Shown: in pieces, positions 41,247-53,730 of the stretch
Layout: each line of letters begins with the position of its first letter
Numbering within the stretch: position 1 is the stretch's first letter
Source of the DNA: Isoetes taiwanensis
Taxonomy: Eukaryota > Streptophyta > Lycopodiopsida > Isoetales > Isoetaceae
Assembly (NCBI GenBank): GCA_021234155.1
Contig: JAJEKV010000410.1
Span: forward strand, 60,001-124,000
Direction of reading: 5' to 3'
DNA length: 64,000 nucleotides
The notes under the pieces: generated by a model
Database searches by the model: none
Told to the model about the DNA's origin: nothing
The model's input: only the letters and a program-made list of their open reading frames with translations
Position numbers and translations under genes: made by a program

Positions 41247-43850
41247 TGATTCCTTTTTTTAATATGTTGAGATGTGGTCGCTGTGGTTGCGCTTCTACTT
41301 GATGCTTCTACGGCACTTTGATGCTTCTTAAAGTTGTATCTTCTGCTATAATTCTTAAGTTTTTGTGAGCTTAGAGATAGAGATAAGATCGTCCACATTT
41401 ATGCTTCTTGAATATGCCTCCATTGAATAACTTTGCTACTGTATAAGAAATCTACTTATGGGACATCTTTGGGTTTTACTATAAAGATGTAGCCAAGGCT
41501 TATGGATTTGATCCGAAGTATTTGACCTCTTTCAATTCAATGCTTGCTACATGCTCCTAAAGTGAGAAGAGCGAATGTCTAGATTGAGACATGAATGATT
41601 GTAGTAGGTGCAGCTAGCTTTGGTGCAAACAAAATGGGAGTAGCAAATTGGAATGTTTTGGGATAACTAATGTAAGCTTTAACTTCTGTCTCACTTATAC
41701 AGCATCGAAATTTTGCCCGAGATTTTTAAGAGAGCTTTAATGTGCTTACAAAACTTCGTTAATATTAATAGTGAAATAGGCCATGAAACGATTGTGCTTA
41801 CCTCCCAAAGTTTGCTAGGATTGATGTGCACATCATCTACTGGATAAATTTTGGGGTGTAGAGTGTAGTCCCTGTACTATTGGACAACTGAAATAGGTGT
41901 AGATGTAGCAAAGAAGTAAATTTCCTCCAATGACTTTGTAAGTTATAAAATCTTCACATCGCTGTTTAGTATTGGTGTGCCATTACTGTTTAGTAATAGC
42001 ATACTATGAGAAATACCTCCAGGTTCAACTTCTGAATAGAAGTGCTATGCTGACATTTCATCAAAATTGATTACAAAATTGATTAGATGCTTATGGAGTC
42101 CAATATTTCCCAAGTTTGAGAGCTATCAGAATCAGAGATGCGCATTTTGTTCCTATATTGGGTAGCTGCATAAATATTTGCATACCCAACTTAAGACACT
42201 TGAGACCTAAGAAGGTTGGATTTGCATCAACGGAGAACCACGATGCACAAGTTTTCCTGCTCTTTCTTGCACAAATCGTTTGGGTCTATGAATGCAGGAA
42301 ACGGTAATATTATTTGCATAATATATGTTCCACATACTTCAACAGCTGACTGGTCATTTTTTTCAATGGTTTCTGTGGCCTTTGGTGCAGTCTTGCCATG
42401 GCATCAGGTTTAACTGGAAAGAGAGAAAAGTTAAGCAATGTTTTTCTTTCTGTAATATCTCTTTTGAGATTTGGCCGATGTTCTCAAAGATTCTTCCTTC
42501 GCATCTCTTCACGAAATAGATGAAATGGGTCAACAATTATATATAACCCTGAGATTCTGCAGCTAATGGCAACTATTTTTATTGCAGATTAGGTGTTGGC
42601 ATCTCTCATATAATGTTCTGTTTTATAGCCATGAGAGAAATTTTCCATAGCACATGAGGTATATATTTGCCTCTGTTTCAAATCATGTGCCTTATTATCT
42701 TTGAGATTGTAATATATATTGTTTTTATATTCTTAGCATGTTGTTCCTATTGCAGGCAGGTCTATTGTCATTCAGTAGAATTAAAGCTGCACAAGGGTTT
42801 TCCAACAGGACAAAATTCCTTGATTCAAGCACCAAGCTTCTTTTGCTTCTTCGAATGTCCTGCCATTGTAATTGCTTCATCAACTGAAACACACCACTGC
42901 CGTAGTAAACTTCAAGCTTCTTCTTTCATGCCAATGTAAACTCGATGTGCCAAATTTCCTCTTCATAAGCAAACAATTGAGAAATTGCCAACGTTTATTT
43001 GTCAATTATTCTTCAAAGACTTCTTTTGTTGAAAGTCTTATAAGAGCCTGGTATGGGTAGAGAAATATCTAGCGAAACCCATTTATTGTATTGAAAATGG
43101 TGTTGTATGCTCCTTGAGTTCGAACCATTGTCAAATTTTGCAACATATCCTTACTTTGTAATGCATGTTGAGGCCTAATGTAAATTCAAATGTGTTTGTG
43201 CTTCATATTTCCAACTTTGCTTATGTGATGTAGCTACATGGACTGCAATCATAACAGGATTTAATTTGGTTAATTCTGGAAGAAAATGCAACTTGCTTGA
43301 TAAGTTGAACTATAGAGCATTATAAATTGCAAGTATTTGAAAAGCTATGATTGATTTATTAGCTGACCAGTTTAAAATAACATATAAAATCCACATAATT
43401 GAATTGGGCATTATGATTACTTTAAGCCCAAATTTATGCCTATGGCTTCATTTATTTTTGTTAAAGTTAGATTAGACATGGGTATTCTTCTTTGCCGGAA
43501 GCAACATTGTGCTTTTTATTTGTCACATAGTGCAAGGTCGAATTATGAGGTTAACTTATAATTTTCTTATTGGAGGGAATATTGCTATTGTGTTGATATT
43601 AGTATAAAGTGGCAAAAAAGTCCACCACCAATATTAAATGTTGTCACACCTAGATTTAAGCAAATGTGGAGGCAAAAAATGCCACCGCCAATATTAAGTG
43701 TTATCACACCTAGATTTAAACAGATGTGGAGCAATCATGTGCTATACATTGCTAATATTTGGGGTTCACAAATTTAGATTTAGGTTGTGGTGCATGTGAC
43801 AATGTCAATAGCATACCATTCGATCCTTTGGATGTTGCAAATTTGTCAGA
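41247..43850. other. No gene recognised
   Basis: A/T-rich with short overlapping ORFs on both strands (for example 42116-42413 and 42667-43060). I see no domain, LTR or tRNA. A pair of direct repeats near 43610-43730 (GGCAAAAAATGCCACCGCCA-like, then CACACCTAGATTTAA) is the only structure. Confidence 0.4.
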
Positions 43851-43879
43851 GACCACAAATATGCTATGAAGGTTTTCTA

Positions 43880-44175
43880 TCGTATCCACCTATGCATCCT
43901 ATCCTATTCCACTCCAGAATTCTATTTTGCCATATATATATGTACTATAAAGGTTTGTATCGTATCCATCTATGCAAAACCTATCCTATTCCACTCAAGC
44001 ATTCTATTCTATCATACATGTTCTTATATCTACACATTCTATTTAAGCACTCTCTTACATCTACATAATCTATTAATATAACTATTTAATTCCACCTAAG
44101 CACTCCATTCATTTCATTCAATTTATGCACCTCCACCTAAGCACTCCATTCATTTCATTCAATTTATGCACCTCC
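43880..44175. repeat. Pyrimidine-rich direct repeats
   Basis: Units with TATCGTATCCACCTATGCA and CCTATCCTATTCCACTCNAG recur at 43880 and 43960. A 34-bp unit (AGCACTCCATTCATTTCATT and CAATTTATGCACCTCCA) is tandem at 44098-44175. Low complexity; no coding evidence. Confidence 0.7.
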
Positions 44176-45837
44176 ATTCTGGATGCCCAAACTGCACGCC
44201 ATGACTACACATTCAAGCTCGCCACCATAGGCACGACGAGAGTAGCTTCTATACCAATCAGCCTCACAAGTGAGCTTCACATCGAGCCGACAGACGTTCC
44301 TAGAGTTCTTTGGGATAGGTTCTTCATAATGTGGATCCATTGAGGTTGATGAATATAACCTCTATTTGCACCAAAAATATTTTGTATTTGTGTGTAGATC
44401 CGGTTTATTTTTTTTAAGATTTTGTTTGAACTTCAGATTATGTGTACACTTTAAAAGTAAAATTTGTTCCCTATCCATATGTGTTTATTGCACCTAAACA
44501 TATATTGTGCACGTTCATGACACAACCATGACTAACGCACATAAATGCTTTCACATGTCTATGACTAATGCTCGGCATCGCCGGGCATACGTTTCTAGTG
44601 CAATATAAGATGTGGCCAACCCATAAAGTGGATTCGAGAAAAGCGAATAAGAATGTGGAAGGAGGATGAAAATGGTGAGCCAGCGTTACCAAGGGGGTGC
44701 CTAAAAATATCCCTCAAGGAAGACATTGAAAGATCTCCCGGGTTTTGGGGCGCATCAGCAAGTACATAGCATTATGGAATTCCTTCTGCAAAAATCAAGA
44801 AGATAGTGTGTTTGCATGACAGTACAAAGCAACTATGGATTACTAGAACGAGATTCTTTTGTGTTTGGAAGATGTATCTCCAGGACGACCTCAAAATGAT
44901 AACTTTTGGTTGCGTACAAGGCAAGAACCTCTACAAGCTGCATTTACTCAGAGGTCGATGAAGGCTGGCGTGTTTGTGTAAGACCTTTGCCTCACGTGAT
45001 TGTGAGCCGCCAGATGGGCGCCAGGTGTTACCTATGGATGAGTTCGATCCTCATGCACATGTTAGGAAAGGTATGTTCGTTTTAGTCCGACACGGAGGCA
45101 GATGAAACTCCAACGTGATTGGGCTTTCTGGAAGAAGATGCCATCCTAGATCCAGTCTATCAATTATGGTCACATTTATGTATCATAGTGGATGCCCCGT
45201 TGGTCGTGACTATCTGAGGTTGCTTAACTAAACATTGGCGACCCAATCCATCGGATCCATCAAGGTATGAGAAGTTAGATGCCATACATTATGCATGGGA
45301 TGCAAATGGCAAAAGACCTAAGAAGGCTGATTGATTCCGAATACATTGTTGTCATGTGGAGGGACATAGCATTAGCTAAAAGCTCTCAATCTCAGTCATG
45401 TTCTCGATAATCATGTATGTAATTTCTCTTGCTATAATACTTAAGAATTTTGGACAATTAATATATAGTCGATACATAAATAATATTCATTGTGCTTATA
45501 CTACATCCTTACATCTTTTATAATAGGTGTTTAATACACATCATTACATCTGATGCACACATTATTGATGGCATACATATAATTTAGATGCACATATTAT
45601 TGATGGCATTATAGAGTCGATGATTCACTCATCTTCAATCCCTGCTAACGTGATCGCATTCAGCTCATAGGCAGGGCGCTCGGGAAGCCAAAGAAGATGG
45701 ATCACAACACGAGTGAGGCCGGGGCAATGACACTCACGACCTTGTGCTTTGGATTCTAAGTAAGGATCCAGCTCTTCATAAATATTATAAGCCATGGGAG
45801 ATGAATGACTTCTACCACCGAATGGAGCTGCTTTTAT
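44176..45837. other. Unrecognised, possibly decayed coding
   Basis: Plus-strand text around 44800-45100 is low in stops in mixed frames (ITRTRFFCVWKMYLQDDL, GCVQGKNLYKLHLL) as if from a broken gene, but nothing is recognised. The minus frame 45873-45625 likewise has no known domain. Confidence 0.3.
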
Positions 45838-45970
45838 AGTCGTTGTAGAATTATTGGTATAATACTTCAGCATTATTGGTATTATACGTCAGCATTATTA
45901 GTATTATACGTCAGCATTATTGGTATTATACTTCAACATTATTGGTATTATACTTCAACATTATTGGATT
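45838..45970. repeat. 25-26-bp tandem repeat (CAGCATTATTGGTATTATAC)
   Basis: Five copies of TATTGGTATTATACKTCARCATTAT run from 45852 to 45965, varying at two or three positions. Confidence 0.85.
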
Positions 45971-46014
45971 CATAGCTATAAATTCTTTCACCTTCCTTTC
46001 ACTTCTCACTTTTC

Positions 46015-46390
46015 ACCTTGCTACTTGATCTTGATCCTTGCTTCTTGCTCATTGATCTTCTTGCTACTTGATCTTCCTTGTTCATTGCTTCTTGCTACTT
46101 GATCTTGATCCTTGTTCCTTGCTACTTCATTCCCGTGCTCCTTGCTACTTGATCTTGTTCCTTGCTCTTGATCTTGCTACTTGATCTTGTTCCTTGCTAC
46201 TTGATCTTGATCCTTGCTTCTTGCTCCCTCGATCTTCCTTGTTCCTTGATCTTCTTGCTACTTGATCTTCCTTGTTCATTGCTTCTTGCTACTTGATCTT
46301 GATCCTTGTTCCTTGCTACTTCATTCCCGTTCTCCTTGCTACTTGATCTTGTTCCTTGCTTTTGATCTTGCTACTTGCTCTACTCCGTGT
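46015..46390. repeat. Minisatellite built on CTTGCTACTTGATCTT
   Basis: About 375 bases consist of CTTGCTACTTGATCTTGATC, CCTTGTTC, CATTGCTTCTTG and similar words in changing order, with a higher-order unit of about 200 bases (46065-46140 repeats at 46258-46330). Pyrimidine-rich on the plus strand. Confidence 0.85.
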
Positions 46391-46431
46391 TTTTTGCTCC
46401 GTCGGTGATCCTTGCTTGCTTTTGCAAATGA

Positions 46432-46990
46432 TTGGACCCAATCCTCCCTGGGCTACCGGAAGTTCTCGCAAGCATGCCCTGGGCATTCTCAGGTGGCCTA
46501 GAACCCGATGAGCTATTTGACCATTTCTTGGAGTGGAGGTTGTGCCACAGTCCCACCAAGGAGCTTGCAATGGAGTTGATCAACTTCATTCTGGAGCGAT
46601 TTGATTGTGGTCATGAGCCACTAATGGAAATTAATCCATCTGAATGTTATAGGAGACTTGCAATGAGGGGAATTCTTGAATCCCTCCTTTTTCTCGGACG
46701 AGATGCTAAAAACAATTGAGGCCTCTTCTTCGTCTTTGGATATTTAGCACACTCTCTCGGATCAATACATATCAGACTTCATTCATGAAATTTGTAAGGG
46801 ACAGATGTATGGCCTTATTAGAACGTACTACAATGAGTACAACAACTTTGTGGAGTTGGGTCCGCTCTTCTTCCGTGAGTATCATCCTGTGGAATTACTT
46901 TTTGCAATGACTAGGTACCCCATATGGTGGGAAGAATCATTTTGGAATATCGTGAGCTCGGTTTCCCTAACCCATTTGCGTGGGGTTTAG
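46432..46990 (+). pseudogene. Unrecognised coding remnant in two frames
   Basis: The first frame (46432-46719) reads GGLEPDELFDHFLEWRLCHS and INFILERFDCGHEPLMEINP. After a shift a second (about 46752-46990) reads HTLSDQYISDFIHEICKGQM, then YHPVELLFAMTRYPIWWEES. Composition is that of a real globular, helix-rich protein, and the text is continuous apart from the shift and two stops. I do not know the family. Confidence 0.4.
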
Positions 46991-46991
46991 A

Positions 46992-47062
46992 CCTGAGGGG
47001 AAGGGAAGGGGAAGGGAAGGGGGAAGGGGAAGGGGAGGGGGAAGGGGAAGGGGTTAGGAACC
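46992..47062 (+). repeat. Purine/G-rich (GGGAAGGGGAA)n tract
   Basis: Seventy bases of GGGGAAGGGAAGGGGAAGGG type, ending GGGGTTAGG. There are more than four G runs of three to four with short loops, so it can form a G-quadruplex or a triplex. Confidence 0.85.
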
Positions 47063-47154
47063 TAGGGGAAGGTTACTAGGGACATACATAGTTCATACTT
47101 CGGTCTCTATTGTGTTTGGAAGTTGGTATATGATACCGTGTTAATATGTTCTCT

Positions 47155-47312
47155 AAATATTCATGTATGTATGATACACGGGTACTGTACGTGCCCTGCA
47201 TAAGGTCTATGATACAGGGTACTGTACACGTGTATACAACCCCTGCATAAGGTCTATGATACAGGGTACTGTACACATGTATACAACCCCTCCATAAGGT
47301 CTATACAACCCC
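47155..47312. repeat. 46-52-bp tandem repeat
   Basis: Three units contain GATACAGGGTACTGTACACR, TGTATACAACCCCT and GCATAAGGTCTAT. GGGTACTGTAC and GTGTATAC are locally palindromic. Confidence 0.8.
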
Positions 47313-49262
47313 CATAATAAAAAAATTCTAGTTTACTAAAAATTTTCCCATTATAATGAAATTGTGCTTTGAAAGTTTGTAAATTACTTCGACCTGCAGA
47401 TAGATCCAAAGTAAGCACATGCATTTACTTGAGTTGCAATAGGCCCACAACAACATAAACAAAGTATGCTATTTTACTCATCAAAATGGCTTGCAAAAAT
47501 AAAATTACAAAAATATATTGCTCTTTCGCATGCCAAATATAACTTTAAGGCAAACTTACTTCCTTTTAGCAAGTGAGACTCTTAGAAAGCAGGCAGACTA
47601 TAGCTTAACAAAAGTTGGAACTAAGATGGTGATTTATACTCTATAGATGAAAGTTGGAACTAAGATGGTGATTCATACTCTATACATGAAATAACCTAAT
47701 GCATTGACATGTTAGAGTGATTGAAATAAATAAAGAAACCAGGGCTTTGATGGTGAGTGCACAAATGAAGGTGGCTTGCAGGTGTAAGTTGTATGCCAGG
47801 TATGCAAGCTTTCACACGGATGTGTCTCCATTTGTAACAGAAATAAAAGAGGCCAGACAATGCGACCAACGAATAGTAAAGGGCTTGAAACATCATATGG
47901 CATTCATGTGTCATTGGCACATCCATTCAATCATCATCTAAAAAATCGAAAGAGCATTCAATAGATTGACTTGAATAATATATCGCATTTGTTTGACAAT
48001 TGCTGAGAAATTTGAGAAGGCACCTGCATCATCATCACCTGCTACAAAAGACTCTTTATGTGGTTGGCATATTCAGTCTAAACCATGATAAACCATGATC
48101 AACATTCAACATATATGTGAAAAAGGAATGTTATAAAATTTAGTATAGAGAATGTCTTACCAGTGCGGGAAACACATATAACTAACCAAGAAAGACAATC
48201 CTCAAATAGGATGTTTGTTTGCACATATCCCTAACATCTAGTTTTCCTCACAGAATTGATAGAACACCTGTAGGAGGCTTCATGCAAAGGTCAAGCCCGT
48301 TCTCCAAATAATACTATAGAGGATGCCGAGTTTAAACCTATATGTAAAGCCTCTATCTTGCATATCTTTTTCAACGAATAGGGATTATTCTTACGTGACT
48401 AAAAGTACGGCTATGCTTATCGGATATGCATTTACCTCAAAAAATTTCTCAAGCACGACCTGCAAATGGTGAAAATAATTGAAGGCTCAGATTAGTGAGT
48501 CATCTTGCGTAATTTACAAATACGCATATTTGTCTGATATGATTATCTTTCATTAAAAAGATTGTGTTGTTCTGCTACACCTGGCAAACGCAAAGAACAC
48601 AATAATTGCCCGCCTAGCTAAACATGCTCAGCAAAAGATACAATAGACATGAAGAATAACAGATGAAATACCTTCTTGCTAGAATAATGGATCTTGCTGG
48701 AATAGTCTACAGAACGGGAGAAGAGAAAGGTCGTGCGTGGATCCACCGAAGCTTACCATAGAACAACTATTACGCATAAACTCTGAGGCTCAAGAAGTCG
48801 TGGTGTAATGATGATCCTACGGAAATAGCGACTTGAAAAGAAATCAATCTCAACCAACCTTCCCTATTTTGCAACAAATGAAAATGATCTGAGACCCACC
48901 GGAGGAAGGCAAAGGAGTCCAATAACATCATTGGCAGAGAGAAATGATATAGAAGGTAATTTGAGACGATTGTGGGAGGCTTAAAGTCTTATTCTAGCCG
49001 TCCTGCATGCCGTTAAAGCCTCCACTCTTATGATTCTCTTTTCGTACTTGCATGCTTGAACTAAAAATTTTAATTTTTGGATGATCAAAAATATTTTTTA
49101 GCATCAAAAGAGCCTATAACCTTAGGCAAACTAGCCTGGAAAAAAATTCTAAAAGGTTTTCCATTTGTCGGAAAAACCAAATTTAAAAAATAGATTCTAT
49201 CATAGCTAACCTTACCTTGTTAATTAATAACATGAATAATTAGTACACCATTAAGTATTCAT
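47313..49262. other. No gene recognised
   Basis: About 2 kb of A/T-rich DNA. The only repeat is a 38-base local duplication near 47605-47685 (AAGTTGGAACTAAGATGGTG twice). No coding domain is seen on either strand. Confidence 0.4.
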
Positions 49263-49315
49263 GGTGAGGTGTCCTGTATTTATATGTATAGCATATAAAT
49301 ACGTGGAACATCACA
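49263..49315 (-). repeat. Probable 5' LTR end of a third family member
   Basis: The minus strand from 49315 reads TGTGATGTTCCACG, then a perfect 10-bp palindrome (TATTTATATG / CATATAAATA, plus-strand 49277-49286 and 49292-49301), then CAGGACACCTCACC. This is the same architecture as the starts of the two full LTRs. The outer flank is ACTTG, as for element 1. I cannot find the other end of this LTR, so it may be a truncated or solo LTR. Confidence 0.55.
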
Positions 49316-49957
49316 CAAGTAAATTGCCAGTCCAAAAAGGTGAACTAATAAGAAAAATTAGGTGAGATACACGAGTGGCCCTTCCTATTCTTGGAATTAA
49401 AGAGACAGGTGGTAGGGGTGACCAATCTATAATAAAGGGCAAAGAAAAGTTGGAAGGATGCCCAAACCCTGATTGAATAGTATCCTTATAGAAGAGTATT
49501 TTGCCTTGTCGGAATACACAACATAACTTTTGATAAAACCTAATGGACATATATATTCTGCCACATTTTACAAATTTATTCTTTGTTTGTGCTTCGAAGT
49601 CACAGTCCAGAAGATCCAGTATTCCCCTTCCAATTTGACATTATCTCCCAAGACCAAAAAGAGTTTTCGCTTGTGAATCGTTAGGGCGAGAATCATTGTC
49701 AAACTGCTCGCATAATCAAACTTGAAAGAGGCACAGGGGTTGTCTTGTTCTTTTTGATATACTAAATCTTTATTATTTGTCATGAGATATGCTTGCATGC
49801 ATTTTGCAGCCTTTTAGTAGGACTTTTTTGGGAGCTGCATGTAGAGTATTGCATTCCATTTATCTCCATCACTATCAGAATGAAGCTTGAACCTGACTCA
49901 AATGGAGAATGATTGAAACATTAATAAGTTCCCGATATTTTTCTATTGGGAAAAATA

Positions 49958-51591
49958 TGTGACGTTCCAAGGGAATATACGCCATAAATACGTATATTCC
50001 TGGACCCGTCACCATACAAGTCTACCTAGGTAGCCTTGTATGCCTTGGATAAGTGGCAAGGGGTGCACATCTAAGTTAATTGTTTAACTTAGATAACCTT
50101 AGGATAAGGCCCATTTCCACATGGCCTTATCCTATTGGGCAACCGCCACACGGCCCCATCTTAGTGGTGCCACGTGGCATCCCACGTGGACCCATACCTA
50201 TATGAGCTCTAACCCTAACCCTAGACCCTTTTCCTTGACCTAGCACGAACTCTCATCCGCGCTGAAAACCCCGTTTGAGCACCGATTCGTCATAGTCTAG
50301 CTCGGGGAGCACCCACTGGAAGGTGTGTATGATCGTGAGGGAGCAAACCTTCGAACCACGTCTAGGAGCATGGAGACGTTAGGGATGGGAGGAAGCGCTT
50401 CTGGAGGAGGTAGGTTGAGTAGAGTTCATGTTAGTTCATCTGGAAGTTAGCACTCCAGATGGGTTAGTGATTCGTGTCTAGAGTAGAGCCACCCTAGATC
50501 CTTTGTTGAACATCTTGAACCCTAATCAAGGAACCCTAAGCGTTAGTTAGCTATGTATGTTTAGGTTAAGATGTTCATACTTGATATTGATATTGATCAT
50601 GATGTGATGTATGTGATATTGGTTGATCATGTGCTCCTCTTGTATTGGGAAGGGGGTAGAGACCTAGGGCCATATGTAGTATGCTCTAGTGTAGATCCCT
50701 TAGTTCCTATTAGTTGGCGGTCATTGCATAGGAACCCAAGGGCTATGGAAGCTATGATGTGAACAGGGCTAGAGGCAAGATGGAGGGTGGATCCCCAGCC
50801 AGTGGGGGCTTCGGGGGATCCCACAGTGGGGTAGGCTTATGGCGGTCACTTTGGGTGGGCCGAGCATGGGTCCCACACCCCCCGGGGCAATGGTGTCGCC
50901 ACCGCCTCTCAAGAGTTGCAAGTGTCAGCTTGGCTCTTGTTTTGGGGGTTCAGGAGTAATTATGTCGTGTCGCCATCGATTCTCTAGCCGCCTGCGGGAG
51001 CCTCTAGACCAGGGAAGGGGAGATGCAACCCTTCCTACCTCGTCGGACCGGGAGATGCAAACTTTGAGTAGTCCCCGATGGGTGATGCCATGGGATTGCG
51101 ATCAGGAAGGTTAGAGTCATGCCACGCCTTGATCTAGCCCATCCGCAAAGTATGCATGTGAGGGGCGGATGGAGTGGTCAACCCTAGCCATTGTCTTATG
51201 CCAGCCCGCCATTGTTATGACTCTTCCGCTCTATCTTGAGGCCTATCTAGTCGTCACGACTACCCTATGTGTCGAGCCACGGTAGGGAGCTCTCATGTTT
51301 TATGGCTTATGATTATGTTCTTTGCATCTATGGATGTAAGCGGTTGAGCTACCCTCAAGGTAGCCTATTGTATTATATTGCTAGTTCTCGACGTGTTTAT
51401 GCTTCCGCCGTGATAGGAGCCCATAGGGGAAGGGCGCCAGAAGACACCTTCGTGTCCCCTTCCGCACTACGGAGGCTCCAAAGAGTGCGGGATAGGACCT
51501 GAGGGCCACAGGCGGTTGTTGAGTAGGACGGGAATTCTGCCGAGTGTAATCAGGGGGCCGTATGTTTAGCGTGGAGCGCCTAATGGTATCA
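49958..51591 (+). repeat. 5' LTR of element 2 (about 1634 bp)
   Basis: It starts TGTGACGTTCC, followed by the palindrome GGAATATACG / CGTATATTCC (49972-49981 and 49991-50000) and GGACCCGTCACC. TATATGAGCTCTAACCCTAA near 50200 could be a TATA region. It ends just before AATGGTATCAG at about 51591. The exact 3' terminus is blurred because the expected CGTCACA has mutated. The G/C-rich part 50770-51560 contains short ORFs without domains. Confidence 0.75.
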
Positions 51592-51592
51592 G

Positions 51593-51604
51593 GCGATGTT
51601 CTTG
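51593..51604 (+). promoter_or_regulatory. Primer binding site, tRNA-iMet, slightly mutated
   Basis: TGGTATCAGGC differs from the consensus TGGTATCAGAGC by a deleted dinucleotide. The following leader aligns with that of element 1 (CTAGCACCGACC against CGAGCACTGACC; GAACCTCGAAAATAGGGG against AACCTCGAATAGTGGG). Confidence 0.7.
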
Positions 51605-52146
51605 GTTGACCAAGAACTAGCACCGACCATAACCATGAAAGTAGTCTAACAGACCTATAGGGGTGTGAAATAAAAAATTTCCACCATCGAACCTCGAAAA
51701 TAGGGGAAATTTTTTTTCCTAGGTAGTGGGTCCGAAATTAGGTTAAGAAGTGAATGAGCCAAATTCACCTTCTAGTAAAATTGGAGTGAAAATTATGCAT
51801 CTGCATCAAATTTCACCTAAAATGGGTCGAAGAATCATGCCAATCGGAGACCTGGGTGAAAAATGGCGCAAATCCATAATTAATACTTCAAACTATTAGG
51901 AAATTTGAAATTCTAAAGGTATAATACGAATTTTAGTATATGTATTAGAAATTAAACATATATTAATAATAAGGGTACTATGGTGTAATTAATAAGGGGG
52001 GCTAATAAGTAGGCCTATTAATGGTAGGCGAATATTCCCAGGGACCCTCCCCTTTAAATAATCTTGCCACCTCATTTTCCCTCCAACCCTTTCCTCCACC
52101 ATCTCTCTCTTGCTCAGCACGTCATCCGTTTTCTAGACCGTCAAGT

Positions 52147-53228
52147 ATGGCTCGAACCAAACAGACAAAGAAGGAAGTACGGGCGAGCGACCCACGCCTC
52201 GATTGCGCAAGTAGCGTAGGACGGCATATGAAGAAAATTCCGAGCACCTTCGACCTAAGAAGGGGAAGAGGGAGTTTCCCTCCGCCAGCGAAGCCGACGC
52301 AACCTATCACGATGTCAGGAGGGAGGCTTAGCAGCAGCCACGCCGGGCACCAGAGAACGCGCAGTCCCGCCACTTTGGGCCTTCGGACACCGAGGTGGAA
52401 GAGCAGGTGGAAGAACATGTGGAAGAGCAGCCCCAGCACCAGACCCAGGAGGCGGGCCCTTCAGCGCCAAAGAAGAAGGGCAAGGAGAAGGTTACGGGAG
52501 TGGCCTCAAGAGAGGGCTGCTAGGAAGAAGAGGGAGAGAGAGCGGGAGCTGAGGCAGAGGGAGAGGCGAACAAAGAGGAGGAACGATCGGCCCCGAGGGA
52601 CCGTGGTGATCGAGGAGCCTCCAAGACGCGAGGAAGAGGAAGTGGGAGAAGAAGGAGGAGGAGACGAAGAGGAAGAGCAGGAGGAGGACGTCGAAGCAAG
52701 GCCACCTTATCCAAAGTGGCCCGAGCCATAAGGTGCTAAAGAAGGTAAGGCCTGGCGCCACAAGGCCGCCTCGGCCAAGGAGCCGTGACTACCAAGGGCG
52801 AAGAATACCTCCGCCTTTGACGAGGTATAACGACCGGTACCGCCGCCGTAACATCCAACGCCACGGGAGGGGGGCCGCCGAAAGAATCAGCCTGCCGCCG
52901 CGCCCGCACCGGAGAAGCCAAAGAAGGTCCACCATGGGCCTAACTCTCCACAAGAAGTTTTTTTAGAGATTAAGCACTTCCAACAAAGGTAACTAATCTC
53001 CCCGATAGGAAGGCGCCTCTTCGAAATGCTCATGAGGGAGGTCATAAAGAATTGGCCACCCACTATAGGGTGACGTCGCTAACAACTAGAGTGTTGCAGG
53101 TAGCTGCGGAAGCCGAGCTCACCCAGTTGTTCGAAGAAGGAAACCTCTGCGCGATCCACGCGAAGAGGGTAACCCTGATGCCCAAGGACATACACCTGGC
53201 GCGTCGCATCCGCAAGGAACGCCCTTGA
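52147..53228 (+). pseudogene. ORF1 of element 2: histone H3-like protein with long inserted linker
   Basis: The ATG at 52147 gives MARTKQTKKEVRASDPR: the first six mature H3 residues including Lys4 are kept, while A7-R8-K9 became K-K-E. A charged linker follows (Arg/Glu-rich, with EEEEVGEEGGGDEEEEQEED near 52640-52690), then frameshifts. The H3 fold reappears at the C-terminal end: LEIKHFQQ (around 52975, for LREIRKYQ), [15 protein letters not shown] (for FQRLVREI), and from about 53090 [40 protein letters not shown] and RKERP before a TGA at 53226-53228. [10 protein letters not shown] and MPKD are identical to canonical H3. The end position relative to the stop is also canonical. Several indels destroy the reading frame. 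Position in the element equals that of the H3-like ORF of element 1. Confidence 0.9.
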
Positions 53229-53429
53229 GGATGAAGTTTTGTGTAAATTAACGTAATTGTTAAGTTTTCCCCCTATAAATATAAAATTTTGTTGCAAACT
53301 GACCTTAATTCTTGTATGAAAATGTGTTTAAGTAGCTCAAATTTTACTTTAGTTTTGACCATTAAAAATTGGGATGTTCAAAGAAAAATTAATTAGTTAA
53401 ATACCCTAGTTTAATTAGTCAAAAATTTG

Positions 53430-53730
53430 AAAAAGTGTCGAAACTGGTCGCATCGCAAGAAAACCCATCGGGCGCCCGGATGCAGAGCCATTTTTTGCGA
53501 CGCCACCCCGATGATTCAAGATTCATCATTAATTAATGTCCAATTTCAGTAATAAAAGTTGCTAGTTAGGTTAAAATCATGCTATAAAGTCATATTAGGA
53601 TCTTTAAATTTCCCGAAACTCTTCATAGAAATAGAAATCACCAAATCGGTTGCATCGTTGGAGATCGCTCATGTCGCGAACGCAGAGCCATTCTCGCTGT
53701 AACCCAACTGATTTCTCACCATTTTTGCCC
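53430..53730. repeat. Stem-loop repeats between ORF1 and ORF2 of element 2
   Basis: Two related units: TGGTCGCATCGCAAG...GGATGCAGAGCCATT...TGCGACGCCACC (53447-53515) and CGGTTGCATCGTTGGAG...GAACGCAGAGCCATTCTCGC (53646-53720). GTCGCA pairs with TGCGAC and CATCGGG with CCCGATG in the first. They occupy the place of the stem-loop repeats between ORF1 and ORF2 in element 1 but differ in sequence. Confidence 0.55.

Noticed and set aside
46015-46390. A CRISPR-like array because of regularly repeated 16-mers
   Set aside because: Units overlap, vary in order and have no spacers of constant size. It is a minisatellite, and the host is a plant.
52021-52146. Extended N-terminus of the H3-like ORF of element 2 from the ATG at 52021
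   Set aside because: The upstream in-frame part is pyrimidine-rich and low-complexity. The second ATG at 52147 gives the exact H3 start, matching element 1.
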